Positions 43,111 to 52,513 of a stretch of 64,000 nt of DNA are shown piece by piece. Numbering within the stretch: the first letter of the stretch is position 1; each line of letters starts with the position of its first letter. Both the position numbers and the translations under genes were made by a program. The notes beneath the pieces are model-generated. The model had not been told where the DNA came from. It saw only the letters and a list, made by a program, of their open reading frames with translations, and did not search any database. The stretch is from positions 124,001 to 188,000 of the forward strand of contig NZ_FQUQ01000003.1 of assembly GCF_900129215.1 (NCBI RefSeq). The letters are read 5' to 3'. The stretch is from Pedobacter caeni (GTDB taxonomy: Bacteria; Bacteroidota; Bacteroidia; Sphingobacteriales; Sphingobacteriaceae).

Positions 43111-45659
43111 TGATTTCTCTTAGGCGGCTTTACTGCCTTTGTATGCTCTTATTTTTTACAGGTATCAGTAGTGTAAAGGCCCAGACTAAAACCGTTCTGG
43201 ACCAGGAGCTGACCGTAAATATCCCCGCGGGGGCATTGATCCAGGTGCTGAACCTGCTGGAATCAAAAGCTAAATGTAGTTTTGCCTACGATCCGGATCA
43301 GCTAAAGCATAAAAGGTCTCAAGCATTTCATTTCTCCAGAAACACTTTAAGCGGGATTTTAGAGTACGTACTCTTTGGATCCGGACTCGGTTTTAAACTG
43401 GTGGGAAACGACATTGTCATCACTCCCATAAAACCTAAGGTATGGACCATTCGTGGTCACGTGCGTGATGAATCTAACGGAGAGGAACTCATTGGTGCTA
43501 CGGTTCATATTCCGGAACTGGGAGTGGGGATCAATACGAATCAATATGGATTTTATGCGATTTCTATTCCTGAAGGACAATATCAGCTGTTGATCTCCAA
43601 TACCGGGTATCAAACAAAATCGGAAAGTACCTTCCTGAATACGGACATCGAGCTGGAAATTGAAATCCGCCCAAAAACAAACCGGCTGGAAGAAGTGGAG
43701 ATCAAACAATCTGCCATAGCACCCAATCCCATTTTGCTAAACGAACAGAACTTCGGAGTCAGGCAGCTCAACAATACCTCCTATTATGCGGGAGAAACGG
43801 ACGTTGTAAAGCGCTTACAAATGCAGAACGGGATCAAATCAATGTCGGAAGGAAGCTCCGGTTTATTCGTAAGAGGGGGCAATACGGATCAGAATCTGAT
43901 CATGTTAGATGAGGCAATTGTCTACAATCCTTCCCATTTATATGGCTTGATTTCCGTCTTTAATCCGGATGTGGTGAACAATGTTCAGGTTTACAGAGAC
44001 TATATGCCGGCCAATTTTGGTGGAAGGCTTTCCTCGGTGGTCGTGAATAGAATGGCTGAAGGAAGTAGTAAAGAATATCACCTTAGTGGCGGACTAAGCC
44101 TGATGTCGGCCCGCCTGGCCGCAGAAGGACCTATTGTCAAAGAGAAAGGGTCTTTTATCGTTGCTTTCAGAAGAAGTTTGCTGGATGTTTTCCCCAATAA
44201 ATTTAAATTGTTCAGCCCTAATTCTGTCTATTTCGACATCAATGCCAAGGCAAACTACAAGCTGAATAAGAATAACAGCGTCTTTTATTCCGTTTATATG
44301 GGAGAGGACAGGTTATTGTCCGAAAATTCATATACCAACAATTGGGGAAATCTTACCTCTACCTTGCGTTGGAACCATATCTTTAACTCGAAAATCTTTC
44401 AGAACGTTTCTCTGATTTACAGTAATTATAATAATCTGCTGGACCTGAATGCAGATACCCTCTCTCAGAAAACACAGTGGATAACCAGGGTGAGGGACCT
44501 TACCCTGAAAGCCGATTATACCTATTACCATAGTCCGGAAAATCAAATTAAGTTTGGTGTTTCCACGATCTACCATCAGTTTAATCCAGGTGAAATCCAA
44601 AAGTCACCGATGGATGAGCTAAATATTCCCAGGGATAAGTCCGTAGAAGCTGCAGCATATTACTCACAACAGATCACATTAAACAGATCTTTTGAGTTAA
44701 ATTATGGACTCCGTCTCAGCCTGTTTAAAAATACTCAGGAACGCAATAATGTCTTCGATCCTCAGGGAAACCGGATCAATGCGAATGAAGTAAAGGTTTT
44801 TATAAATCCGGAGCCAAGGCTTAACCTGAGTTATCTTCCGAATGCTTCGATGCGGATTTTCCTAACTTATAACCGCAATTATCAGTACCTGCAACTGGTT
44901 CAGAACAGCACACTTGCATTTTCTTCTCTTGAACCCTGGATTCCTGCCTCTAAGCATATTAAGCCGCAACATTCTGATTACTTTTCGCTGGGTTACCGCT
45001 ATTCCCCGGCAAATTATATCTTTTCGGTAAATGCCTATTATAAGCGTTTAAATCACCAGCTGGAGCTAACTGACCATGCGCAGATCATCAAAAACCCCGG
45101 AGTGAGGAATCAGCTAAGGGCAGGCAGGTCTAATGCCTACGGGCTGGAAGCAGAGGTCAGTAAAACTGAAGGGAAATTCTCCGGAACCCTGGCGTATAGC
45201 TATTCCAGGGTTTTTCGCAGGATTGATGACATCAACTTCGGGAGTGAGTTTGTAGCGAACTACGACATTCCCCATGAGCTTAAAATAACGGCAAGGTACG
45301 ACTGGAATAAACATTTGTCTTTTCAGGGCTTCTTTATCTATTCCACCGGAAGGCCACTCACACTTCCTGTGGGATATTACCAGCATGACGGGCTGAATGT
45401 TCCCATTTTTGAAGAGAGAAATACCTCCAGATTCCCTGACTTCAGCAGACTTGACCTTTCTGCACAATACCAGTTCCAGCACCGTTTTTTTGGAAAACGA
45501 AAGGTTTTCAGTACCATTTCTGTGGGTACTTACAACCTGTATAACCGAAAGAATGCCTTGTATTACCACCTTAATTCTTCTTCTTTTGAAACGAAAAAGA
45601 GTAGTATTGAATATGGTTTCGGTTTTTATCCATGGATTGCTTACAGTTTTAAGATTTAG
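43110..45659 (+). CDS. TonB-dependent receptor with STN signalling domain
   Basis: An 849-residue outer-membrane receptor. A signal peptide ends VKAQ. The STN domain (about 28-110) contains IPAGALIQVLNLLESKAKC and FAYDPDQL. A CarboxypepD-regulatory-like domain (about 115-200), a plug (about 230-330, MLDEAIVYNPSHLYG) and a 22-strand-type barrel follow. The ATG at 43110 overlaps the anti-sigma stop by one base; an in-frame TTG at 43107 is less likely. There is no SusD partner, so the ligand may be a small molecule or metal chelate rather than a glycan. Confidence 0.9.
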   Translation: MISLRRLYCLCMLLFFTGISSVKAQTKTVLDQELTVNIPAGALIQVLNLLESKAKCSFAYDPDQLKHKRSQAFHFSRNTLSGILEYVLFGSGLGFKLVGNDIVITPIKPKVWTIRGHVRDESNGEELIGATVHIPELGVGINTNQYGFYAISIPEGQYQLLISNTGYQTKSESTFLNTDIELEIEIRPKTNRLEEVEIKQSAIAPNPILLNEQNFGVRQLNNTSYYAGETDVVKRLQMQNGIKSMSEGSSGLFVRGGNTDQNLIMLDEAIVYNPSHLYGLISVFNPDVVNNVQVYRDYMPANFGGRLSSVVVNRMAEGSSKEYHLSGGLSLMSARLAAEGPIVKEKGSFIVAFRRSLLDVFPNKFKLFSPNSVYFDINAKANYKLNKNNSVFYSVYMGEDRLLSENSYTNNWGNLTSTLRWNHIFNSKIFQNVSLIYSNYNNLLDLNADTLSQKTQWITRVRDLTLKADYTYYHSPENQIKFGVSTIYHQFNPGEIQKSPMDELNIPRDKSVEAAAYYSQQITLNRSFELNYGLRLSLFKNTQERNNVFDPQGNRINANEVKVFINPEPRLNLSYLPNASMRIFLTYNRNYQYLQLVQNSTLAFSSLEPWIPASKHIKPQHSDYFSLGYRYSPANYIFSVNAYYKRLNHQLELTDHAQIIKNPGVRNQLRAGRSNAYGLEAEVSKTEGKFSGTLAYSYSRVFRRIDDINFGSEFVANYDIPHELKITARYDWNKHLSFQGFFIYSTGRPLTLPVGYYQHDGLNVPIFEERNTSRFPDFSRLDLSAQYQFQHRFFGKRKVFSTISVGTYNLYNRKNALYYHLNSSSFETKKSSIEYGFGFYPWIAYSFKI

Positions 45660-45660
45660 T

Positions 45661-46488
45661 ATGAAAGACTATCGCTTATTTATGGTGCTGTTGCTGGTCT
45701 GCTCCCTGGGATGCAAGAAATCACTGGATGACAAGTTTCTGAATCCAAAACGTCAGTATGACCTGTCTGTGGAGGGGGGCTTCAATACCAGGATGCCTAC
45801 CCAATACATCCGCATTTCCAAACCGGCATTAAGTCCGGATGAGGATCCGGCACCCATCTCGAAAGCGCAGGTCATCGTGAATGACGGGAAATCAAACATC
45901 TTGTTTACGGAGTCTGCAACGAAGGGTATTTATACAGGGGCTGCTAAAAATGAACCCAATTATAATGGAGCCTATACCTTAACCATCAAGGTGGGCGATA
46001 AAACTTATACCGCAGTGGATACCCTCAGACAAGTGGTTAACATTGTGGATGATTTTCTGCCTTTATCGATGAAAGTGAATTCTGATGGAACATATAACGG
46101 GACGATTCCAAAACATACATTCGGTTACCTGAATCCCAATAAATGGATGATCTGTTATCGGGATATCCCTTTATGGAATCCTGGTAAATTCGACCAGTCT
46201 AAATACTATAGTTATACCCATTCTCTGGGTTCCCCGAATTCCCTTTATCCACTCAATAACCTGAAACGAACTTTTACACTGAATAAAAACGAAAATATAA
46301 GGATTTTTAAAATCTCACTTTCTGAACGTTATGCCAAATACCTGTACGATGCATTTATGGAAACAGACTGGAGCGGACTTTTCTCCAGTGTCCCTGTAAA
46401 TGCAACGGGCAATATATCCGGAAATGCACAGGGATATTTTTATGCGATTGATGTGGATTTAAGGACCTACACTGCCGGCGCATTGTAA
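45661..46488 (+). CDS. DUF4249-family lipoprotein
   Basis: A 275-residue lipoprotein. The start at 45661 is chosen because it lies 1 bp after the receptor stop and gives a signal peptide with lipobox CSLGC; the frame is open upstream inside the receptor gene. The mature part begins with a region rich in D and K and continues with ISKAQVIVNDGK and YTLTIKVGDKTYTAV, the immunoglobulin-like start of DUF4249. Such proteins often accompany this type of receptor and may be surface-exposed partners. Confidence 0.82.
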   Translation: MKDYRLFMVLLLVCSLGCKKSLDDKFLNPKRQYDLSVEGGFNTRMPTQYIRISKPALSPDEDPAPISKAQVIVNDGKSNILFTESATKGIYTGAAKNEPNYNGAYTLTIKVGDKTYTAVDTLRQVVNIVDDFLPLSMKVNSDGTYNGTIPKHTFGYLNPNKWMICYRDIPLWNPGKFDQSKYYSYTHSLGSPNSLYPLNNLKRTFTLNKNENIRIFKISLSERYAKYLYDAFMETDWSGLFSSVPVNATGNISGNAQGYFYAIDVDLRTYTAGAL

Positions 46489-46538
46489 ATCTTGATTCTG
46501 GCCCTGATATTGCAGGTTCTTCGGTTAATCAGGAGCTT

Positions 46539-48305
46539 ATGGAACAGGACAAATCAGTTAAAAAGAAATGGTGGAAATGGGTTGCGGGAATTGTAACTGC
46601 CCTTCTTTTAATCGGAACAGGAGCCGGATATTATTTGTTAAATAAATGGAAACCCATTCTTTCAGAGAAAATACAAAATGGGATAAGTGATGGCTCATAT
46701 GGGCTTTACCGGCTTAACTTTAAAGACATCCATTTGAATTTACTGACGGGTACTGCTTCTATTGACGAGGCAGAGTTGAACCCGGATACCGCTGTATTTT
46801 TTAAACTGAAAAAACTCGGAACCGCCCCTGCTCATGTTTTTCAGGTGAAAGTGAAAAAGCTCCAGATCAATCATATTGGTCTGCTAAATGCTTACTTCAG
46901 GAAAAAAATCAACATCAGCAGTATTGTACTGGATCAGCCATCCATCAATATGGTCCATTATACCATACGCAAAAGAAAAGATAGCCTTAAACCAGATGTG
47001 AGCCTGTTCCAGCTGATATCTAAAAAGGTAAAATCCATTCGGGTCAATGCCATCAGAATTGTAAACGCAGACTTCGACTATATAAATGGAGAGACATCAA
47101 AACCGTTAAACAGAATAAAGAACCTGAATCTGAATGTGAAAGATTTGTTGATTGATTCCTTATCTCAATTTGATACTACCCGGTTCTATTATACCAAAGA
47201 TATTGGGTTTGAACTTACCGGATATCAATCTAAAGACAAAATGTACCAGATAAAGGCTGATACCATTTCTGGTTCTGCTACCGGAAAAACAATCCGGATT
47301 CAGGGCCTTAAAATGATCCCTTTGTATCCTGAACTTGAGTTTAGCCGGATGAGCAAATATGGGAAAGACCGGTACGACCTTAATTTTAGTCAGATCAGCT
47401 TTTCCGGAGTAGATTTCCTCCGCTTAAATGAAGAGGAAGAGTTTCATGCCAAAACACTGAAAATCGGACCTGCCAAAGTAAATATCTTCTTAAACCGTGA
47501 AATGCCCCCGGTCCCAAACCTGGATAAAGCAAAGAATTTCCCCCATATGGCCCTGAAAAGAGCACCGATACCATCAACTATAGATGAGGTTAAACTGGAT
47601 AACATTGACCTCGCCTACACCGAATACAACCCCATTAGTCAGAAGAAAGGGACCATTTATTTTCAAAACCTGAACGGAAAAATCAGCAACCTGACTAACG
47701 ACTCTCTCAGCCTGATTAAAAACAACCATGCCATTGCCAGGATCAATGCCATGGTAATGAAAAAAGCGAAGATTGACCTCCGGATAGACTTTAACCTGAG
47801 CAGCAGGGATGGGAGCTTCAATTACTCCGGTAATGTCGGGCCAATGGATTTAACGGAGCTTAATACGGTGTCCAAACCATTGGGGCTGATAGAAATTGAA
47901 GAGGGCAGGATGCAGAAAGCAGATTTCAATTTCAGCGCAAACAGAAGCGGATCTGCCGGAAAGGTGCATTTTTATTATACCGGCTTAAAACTCAAATTGC
48001 TCAAAGAAGGAGAAAATGGTGAAGCCCCGAAGAAAAAAGGATTGCTCTCTTTTCTGGCCAATAACCTGCTCATTATAGATGCGAATCCTTCAAAAGGGGA
48101 GGCGGTAAGAACAGCAAATGTTACTTTTCAACGCTCCCCGGCAGCCTCCTTCTTTAACTTGCTCTGGAAAGGACTGTTTATAGGCATGCGTGAAACAGCC
48201 GGCCTTGGGATTGTGCCTGTAAAAACTCCCGAAAAGGCGATGGAAGCTATTAAGGATAAGAAAAAGGAGCGACAGGAGAAAAGTAGGGAACGAAAGGAAA
48301 AGTAG
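46539..48305 (+). CDS. AsmA/DUF748-like envelope protein, paralogue 1
   Basis: A 588-residue protein with one N-terminal transmembrane helix (WVAGIVTALLLIGTGAGYYL) and a large beta-rich domain, probably in the periplasm. The segment FKDIHLNLLTGTASIDEAEL, with later repeated beta strands, resembles the beginning of AsmA/DUF748-type proteins that may carry lipids. The C-terminus is highly charged (KDKKKERQEKSRERKEK). It is about 40 bp upstream of a second gene with the same architecture. I do not recognise a specific family. Confidence 0.65.
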   Translation: MEQDKSVKKKWWKWVAGIVTALLLIGTGAGYYLLNKWKPILSEKIQNGISDGSYGLYRLNFKDIHLNLLTGTASIDEAELNPDTAVFFKLKKLGTAPAHVFQVKVKKLQINHIGLLNAYFRKKINISSIVLDQPSINMVHYTIRKRKDSLKPDVSLFQLISKKVKSIRVNAIRIVNADFDYINGETSKPLNRIKNLNLNVKDLLIDSLSQFDTTRFYYTKDIGFELTGYQSKDKMYQIKADTISGSATGKTIRIQGLKMIPLYPELEFSRMSKYGKDRYDLNFSQISFSGVDFLRLNEEEEFHAKTLKIGPAKVNIFLNREMPPVPNLDKAKNFPHMALKRAPIPSTIDEVKLDNIDLAYTEYNPISQKKGTIYFQNLNGKISNLTNDSLSLIKNNHAIARINAMVMKKAKIDLRIDFNLSSRDGSFNYSGNVGPMDLTELNTVSKPLGLIEIEEGRMQKADFNFSANRSGSAGKVHFYYTGLKLKLLKEGENGEAPKKKGLLSFLANNLLIIDANPSKGEAVRTANVTFQRSPAASFFNLLWKGLFIGMRETAGLGIVPVKTPEKAMEAIKDKKKERQEKSRERKEK

Positions 48306-48343
48306 AGAGAAAAAAACTATCTTAGGATATCTGTGTAAGGCCT

Positions 48344-50158
48344 ATGATTGAAAAATCCCTAAAAAGAAAGAAGATACTGATATGGACTGGGGGCATTATA
48401 TTGATATTGGTGTTGGGCATTAGCCTGACCTCAAGGTATTTTGCCAATAAATTCAAACCCTTAATCAAAGAACAGATCAAAGAATTGGTCTTAAGGTCTA
48501 CGGATAGCCTGTACCATATAGAATTTTCTTCCATCAGGATTAATCTGCTCACGGCAAATGCCTCCTTAACAGATGTGAAAGTTGTTCCCGATACCCAGAT
48601 TTTTAAAAAGCTGATCGCTTTAAAAAAAGCACCAAACAACATCTATTATGTGCAACTGGAGAAACTAGGGATCAGAAATTTTCACCTGTTCAGGTTGCTT
48701 CAGGAACGTAAACTCAACATCAGTCAGCTGCGGCTCGACAATCCAAATGTAGTGATGATCAATAAACAGTTTGATTTTAATGAAGACAAACTCCCGCAAC
48801 CCAATCAATCTCCGTATGATTATATCTCCGCCTACCTCAAAGAATTCAGCATTCATACCATAGATTTTAACAACATCAGGTTTAAATACATCAATAATAA
48901 CAAGACGAAGCCGGAAGTGGATTCGGTGAAAAATCTCAACATCACCCTGAAAGATTACCTGATTGATCCTCATTCTGCAACCGATAAAAGCCGCCTTTAC
49001 CTATTGAAGGACGTACAGATCAATTTAAACAATTATACCTTCGCTACGCCAGATAGTCTGTACCACCTCAACCTGCATCAGCTGGACTTTTCTGCTGCTT
49101 CCGGGAAGCTGAACATCAAGCGTTTCAGCCTGATCCCCAGACTCGACGAAATGAGGTTTGGCCAGGTTCTGGGTTATTCCAAAGACAGGTATGAGATTCT
49201 GATGAGCGACATTAGTCTGGAAGGAATCAACCTCCCCTTGTACATCCTTAAACAAGAACTTTTTGCAAAGGAAATGAATATTGCCAATGGATCTGTAGCG
49301 GTGTTCAACAACAACGCCCTTCCTAAAAAGGAAACCGAAAAAATAGGAAGATACCCTCATCAGTTGCTGCAAAAGGTAAAAGGAAAAATGCACATCAGCC
49401 AGCTCAACCTGAACAATGTAAACATCAGTTATTCCGTGTTTGACCGGGACAGCAGGCAGAAAGGAACAATCAGCTTTGAAAACACTTCGGGTGGTTTCAG
49501 CAATGTGACGAATATGCCGAAGTACAAAGAAAAAAATCCTTTCATGACCGCCAGTTTAACGAGTTACATGATGGGAAAGGGAAAACTGGATGTGAATTTT
49601 AAGTTTGACCTGAATGCAAAAGATGGTGCCTTTTCTTACGCAGGAGTGTTGGGCCATTTAGAAGGCCGCAGCCTCAACCGGATCACCAGACCACTGGGAA
49701 TGGTAGAGATAAAAAGCGGAGAAGTAAAGAAGCTGGAATTTAATATTGAGGCTAACGACAGCATCGCAAAAGGGCTTATGAAATTTCAGTACAATGACCT
49801 TTCTGTAAACCTGCTCAAAAGAGAAGAAGGGGAAGACCGTTTGGTGCGGCAGGGATGGATGTCTTTTCTGGCCAATGCCATTGTCCTCAATCCCAATAAT
49901 CCTGATAAAAGCGGAATCATGATTACCGCACCAATTCAGGAAGTCCGGAAAAAAAATGGTTCCTTCTTTCATTTCATCTGGAGGACACTTTTACAAGGGA
50001 TCAAACATAGTGTGGGGGTAACGGAAGCAAAACAACAAAAGATCAAAACACAGATTGCCCGTTTCGGACAGATGAAGATCGATCGTGAAGCCAGACAGGC
50101 CAGGAGAGAAAAAAGAAGGCTTCTGCGTGAAAAAGCAGAAGCCCGTAAAAAGAATTAA
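48344..50158 (+). CDS. AsmA/DUF748-like envelope protein, paralogue 2
   Basis: A 604-residue protein that parallels its upstream neighbour. It shares an N-terminal helix, the block FSSIRINLLTANASLTDVKV, ELNIAN-like strands, the FLANAIVLNPNNPDKSG segment, the SFFHFIWRTLLQGIKH motif (SFFNLLWKGLFIGM in paralogue 1) and a K/R/E-rich tail. The pair arose by duplication and diverged considerably. Its last bases carry the terminator of the convergent phytase operon. Confidence 0.65.
   Translation: MIEKSLKRKKILIWTGGIILILVLGISLTSRYFANKFKPLIKEQIKELVLRSTDSLYHIEFSSIRINLLTANASLTDVKVVPDTQIFKKLIALKKAPNNIYYVQLEKLGIRNFHLFRLLQERKLNISQLRLDNPNVVMINKQFDFNEDKLPQPNQSPYDYISAYLKEFSIHTIDFNNIRFKYINNNKTKPEVDSVKNLNITLKDYLIDPHSATDKSRLYLLKDVQINLNNYTFATPDSLYHLNLHQLDFSAASGKLNIKRFSLIPRLDEMRFGQVLGYSKDRYEILMSDISLEGINLPLYILKQELFAKEMNIANGSVAVFNNNALPKKETEKIGRYPHQLLQKVKGKMHISQLNLNNVNISYSVFDRDSRQKGTISFENTSGGFSNVTNMPKYKEKNPFMTASLTSYMMGKGKLDVNFKFDLNAKDGAFSYAGVLGHLEGRSLNRITRPLGMVEIKSGEVKKLEFNIEANDSIAKGLMKFQYNDLSVNLLKREEGEDRLVRQGWMSFLANAIVLNPNNPDKSGIMITAPIQEVRKKNGSFFHFIWRTLLQGIKHSVGVTEAKQQKIKTQIARFGQMKIDREARQARREKRRLLREKAEARKKN
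50103..50143 (-). terminator. terminator of the phytase operon inside the convergent gene
   Basis: On the minus strand a perfect 9-bp stem (50135-50143 with 50118-50126) is followed by TTCTTTTTTCTC. It lies 16 bp past the phytase stop, within the last codons of the plus-strand 604-residue protein gene. Confidence 0.75.
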
Positions 50159-51223
50159 CTATTTATTGATAGATAAGGTCTTGCCTGCAAGGTCTTCCCA
50201 ACGGTAAAACTGAAAGGTCTTATCATCACTCATGGCCACAAACAGCCCATGTTTAAAATCATTGTTCAATGGACCTGAGTAAATGTCTGAGCCGTCACTG
50301 TTATTGGTAGAAACAGGAATACTGGTTAATAAAACATGGTCATGAGGGCCCGATTTTCCTTCCCGGTTAAAAACCTGAAAGTGATTGGCCGCCTGATCCG
50401 AAACGAGGATATAACCTGTAGTGGGAGAAGTTTTATAAATACTGATGCCTTCATTGTCTTCTTTAAAGCCGGTCTTCGCAAATAAAGCCAGCTCTTCATT
50501 TCCTTTGGCAGGGTCTGCGTAATACTTTCTAACCCCAAACTGCTCGTCAGAATAGTAAACATAACCCAGCTCATTGTCTACTGCAATGGACTCAATTTCT
50601 TTCTTGCCACTGTATTTGCCAAATTTCCTTTTCAGACTGGCCTTCAACTTACCTGTTCCATCATCTTCCAGCAGGTACTGCCATAAGTAGCCATCTGCAG
50701 GGCCTGTCTTACGCCCAACAATAGCATAAATCTCTCCTGTTGGACTGGTGTAAAGGGCAATGCCCATCAGGTCTCTGTACATTTCTTTTGTTTCCCCTTC
50801 GAACACCGGAATTCCCCCGTTGTCTATAGGTTTCATATCCGGTAAGGAAAAGATGCGGAGCTGATGTGTCATGCGTTCTGTAGCTACAGCAATGTCTACC
50901 TTTTTGCCACCCAGCAGTAAACCGTAAGCGATGTCTACATTGTTGGGTCTCTTTAAACCTTTAACGGTCTTTTCTTTGATGGCTTTTCCTTTAAGGTCAT
51001 AGACATATAGTCCACCGTTTTCATCTTTATCTGTACCAATCACTAAAGACCGGGCAGGATCAGCAGGGTTTACCCAGATTGCAGGATCGTCGGAATCAAA
51101 CTGCACAGGATCTGAAGTGTATAGGGGTTTTACGGCTAAAGGGTCTTTCTGCACGTTAGAGCAGGAGATGTTCAGACTAAGTAATAAAACAGAAAGGCTA
51201 AGGGTTAAGTTTAGTTTATTCAT
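50159..51223 (-). CDS. beta-propeller phytase lipoprotein
   Basis: A 354-residue lipoprotein with lipobox LNISC. The mature part begins with the beta-propeller phytase signature DDPAIWVNPADPARSLVIGT, followed by GLYVYDLKGK, NNVDIAYG, and VDNELGYVYYSDEQFGVRKY. These supply the calcium- and phosphate-binding residues. It should release inorganic phosphate from inositol hexakisphosphate (phytate) at the cell surface. Its stop abuts the convergent gene. The two genes upstream (beta-helix lipoprotein, TonB receptor) should be in the same operon. Confidence 0.9.
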   Translation of the reverse strand: MNKLNLTLSLSVLLLSLNISCSNVQKDPLAVKPLYTSDPVQFDSDDPAIWVNPADPARSLVIGTDKDENGGLYVYDLKGKAIKEKTVKGLKRPNNVDIAYGLLLGGKKVDIAVATERMTHQLRIFSLPDMKPIDNGGIPVFEGETKEMYRDLMGIALYTSPTGEIYAIVGRKTGPADGYLWQYLLEDDGTGKLKASLKRKFGKYSGKKEIESIAVDNELGYVYYSDEQFGVRKYYADPAKGNEELALFAKTGFKEDNEGISIYKTSPTTGYILVSDQAANHFQVFNREGKSGPHDHVLLTSIPVSTNNSDGSDIYSGPLNNDFKHGLFVAMSDDKTFQFYRWEDLAGKTLSINK

Positions 51224-51257
51224 TAAAAATGATCTTTATTTTATTTCAAAAAAATGA

Positions 51258-52508
51258 TTAGTTGGTTCCAAAAGCACCAATGTAACTGGCTGCTGCCGGA
51301 GAGGTATAACTGACGCCATTCATCACTAAACCATTAACAGCGTAATGAGGCTTGATGTCTGTTTTTCCTTTACCCAGTGCAGCGGATCCAGACTGAAGGT
51401 GAAAGTCCCAGCCTGTATTAAACGTTGCATTGTTAACAGGAGTGTTTAAAGGGTAATTTACAAATTTAGGATCGTTCTGTCCGGCGGTTTTACCGATGAT
51501 GTCATTTACACCGGCAATGATGTCCGAAGAAGGCTGAAACTGGTCTACAGTGGCCTGACTGTCCCCATAATAATAGTTATTTCCGAACAGAGATCTTTTA
51601 TCTTCCGTTTTTTTAGTATCCCTTTTGATGCCAAAACGGGTATTTGCAAACAGGTTGTTATAAGCCTCCACACGTACGGTGGCTTCTACCCAAATAGAAC
51701 CTCCTTTTGCAGTAGGCCTGCGCCATCCGGTATTCAGCATCGTATTGTTGTAAACCATCACATAGGCCTGGGGCACACGGTCTCCACTGTTGGAAAGTTT
51801 TAACGCATTGGTATTTGCGCTATAGATCAGGTTAAAGGCCACATCTGCCACACAACCTGATTTCAGGTTGATGGCTTCACCACCAGAAACACCTGTAGTG
51901 TAGAACTTATTGTTGGCAAAAATGATTTTCCCGCCATCAATATAAGTGCAGTCTTCCTGAAGGTTTCTAAATATGCTATTGGTGACCACGAGTTTCCCAT
52001 TTACATTGGCAAACCAAAGTGCCGGAAGGTTCTCTCCACTTACCCCTTTGTACAGGTTTTGTTTTACAGAGGTCGACGCATCAGAGGTAGTTGCTCCGGC
52101 ATACTCAATAATGGTATGGTCCAGCAGGAGCTCCTGGCAGCTTGGAGCGGCAAGAATCCCTCCCCATAAACGGCCAAATTCTTTGGTCCGGGCGGCTTCA
52201 GCTACGGTAAAACGAATCGGAAATTCTGCTGTTCCCTGTGCATAAAGATTCCCTCTGACGATGATTTCCGGTTTGGTAATGGTGTCCATGAGCACGGTAA
52301 CCCCTTCTTCAATGGTCAGGGATTGCCCTTCAGGAATGATGATGTCTCCTTTAATCAATTGGGTGCTTCCTTTTTTCCATATACCAGATGCTTCTCCGGA
52401 GATGGTTCCATTACCTGTATCCGGATCTACATCACTGTTGGCTTTCTTACATCCGGCAAAAAGTGCTGCGGTTAAAGTCAGGCAGATCAATAATTGTGTT
52501 GCTTTCAT
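51258..52508 (-). CDS. right-handed beta-helix lipoprotein
   Basis: A 416-residue lipoprotein; lipobox LFAGC gives acylated C20. The repeated pattern of short strands (IPEGQSLTIEEGVTVL, then GSIWVEATVRVEAYNNLFAN) and N-rich turns indicates a right-handed parallel beta helix. No lyase or hydrolase active site is recognisable. It lies between the TonB receptor and phytase genes (5 and 34 bp gaps), so it is probably a surface-exposed partner for binding phytate-bearing material. Confidence 0.75.
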   Translation of the reverse strand: MKATQLLICLTLTAALFAGCKKANSDVDPDTGNGTISGEASGIWKKGSTQLIKGDIIIPEGQSLTIEEGVTVLMDTITKPEIIVRGNLYAQGTAEFPIRFTVAEAARTKEFGRLWGGILAAPSCQELLLDHTIIEYAGATTSDASTSVKQNLYKGVSGENLPALWFANVNGKLVVTNSIFRNLQEDCTYIDGGKIIFANNKFYTTGVSGGEAINLKSGCVADVAFNLIYSANTNALKLSNSGDRVPQAYVMVYNNTMLNTGWRRPTAKGGSIWVEATVRVEAYNNLFANTRFGIKRDTKKTEDKRSLFGNNYYYGDSQATVDQFQPSSDIIAGVNDIIGKTAGQNDPKFVNYPLNTPVNNATFNTGWDFHLQSGSAALGKGKTDIKPHYAVNGLVMNGVSYTSPAAASYIGAFGTN

Positions 52509-52513
52509 GTCTT

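Noticed and set aside
45397..45660. Possible 88-codon N-terminal extension of the DUF4249 lipoprotein
   Set aside because: It would overlap the receptor's conserved C-terminal barrel and hide the lipoprotein signal; the ATG at 45661 gives a proper lipobox.
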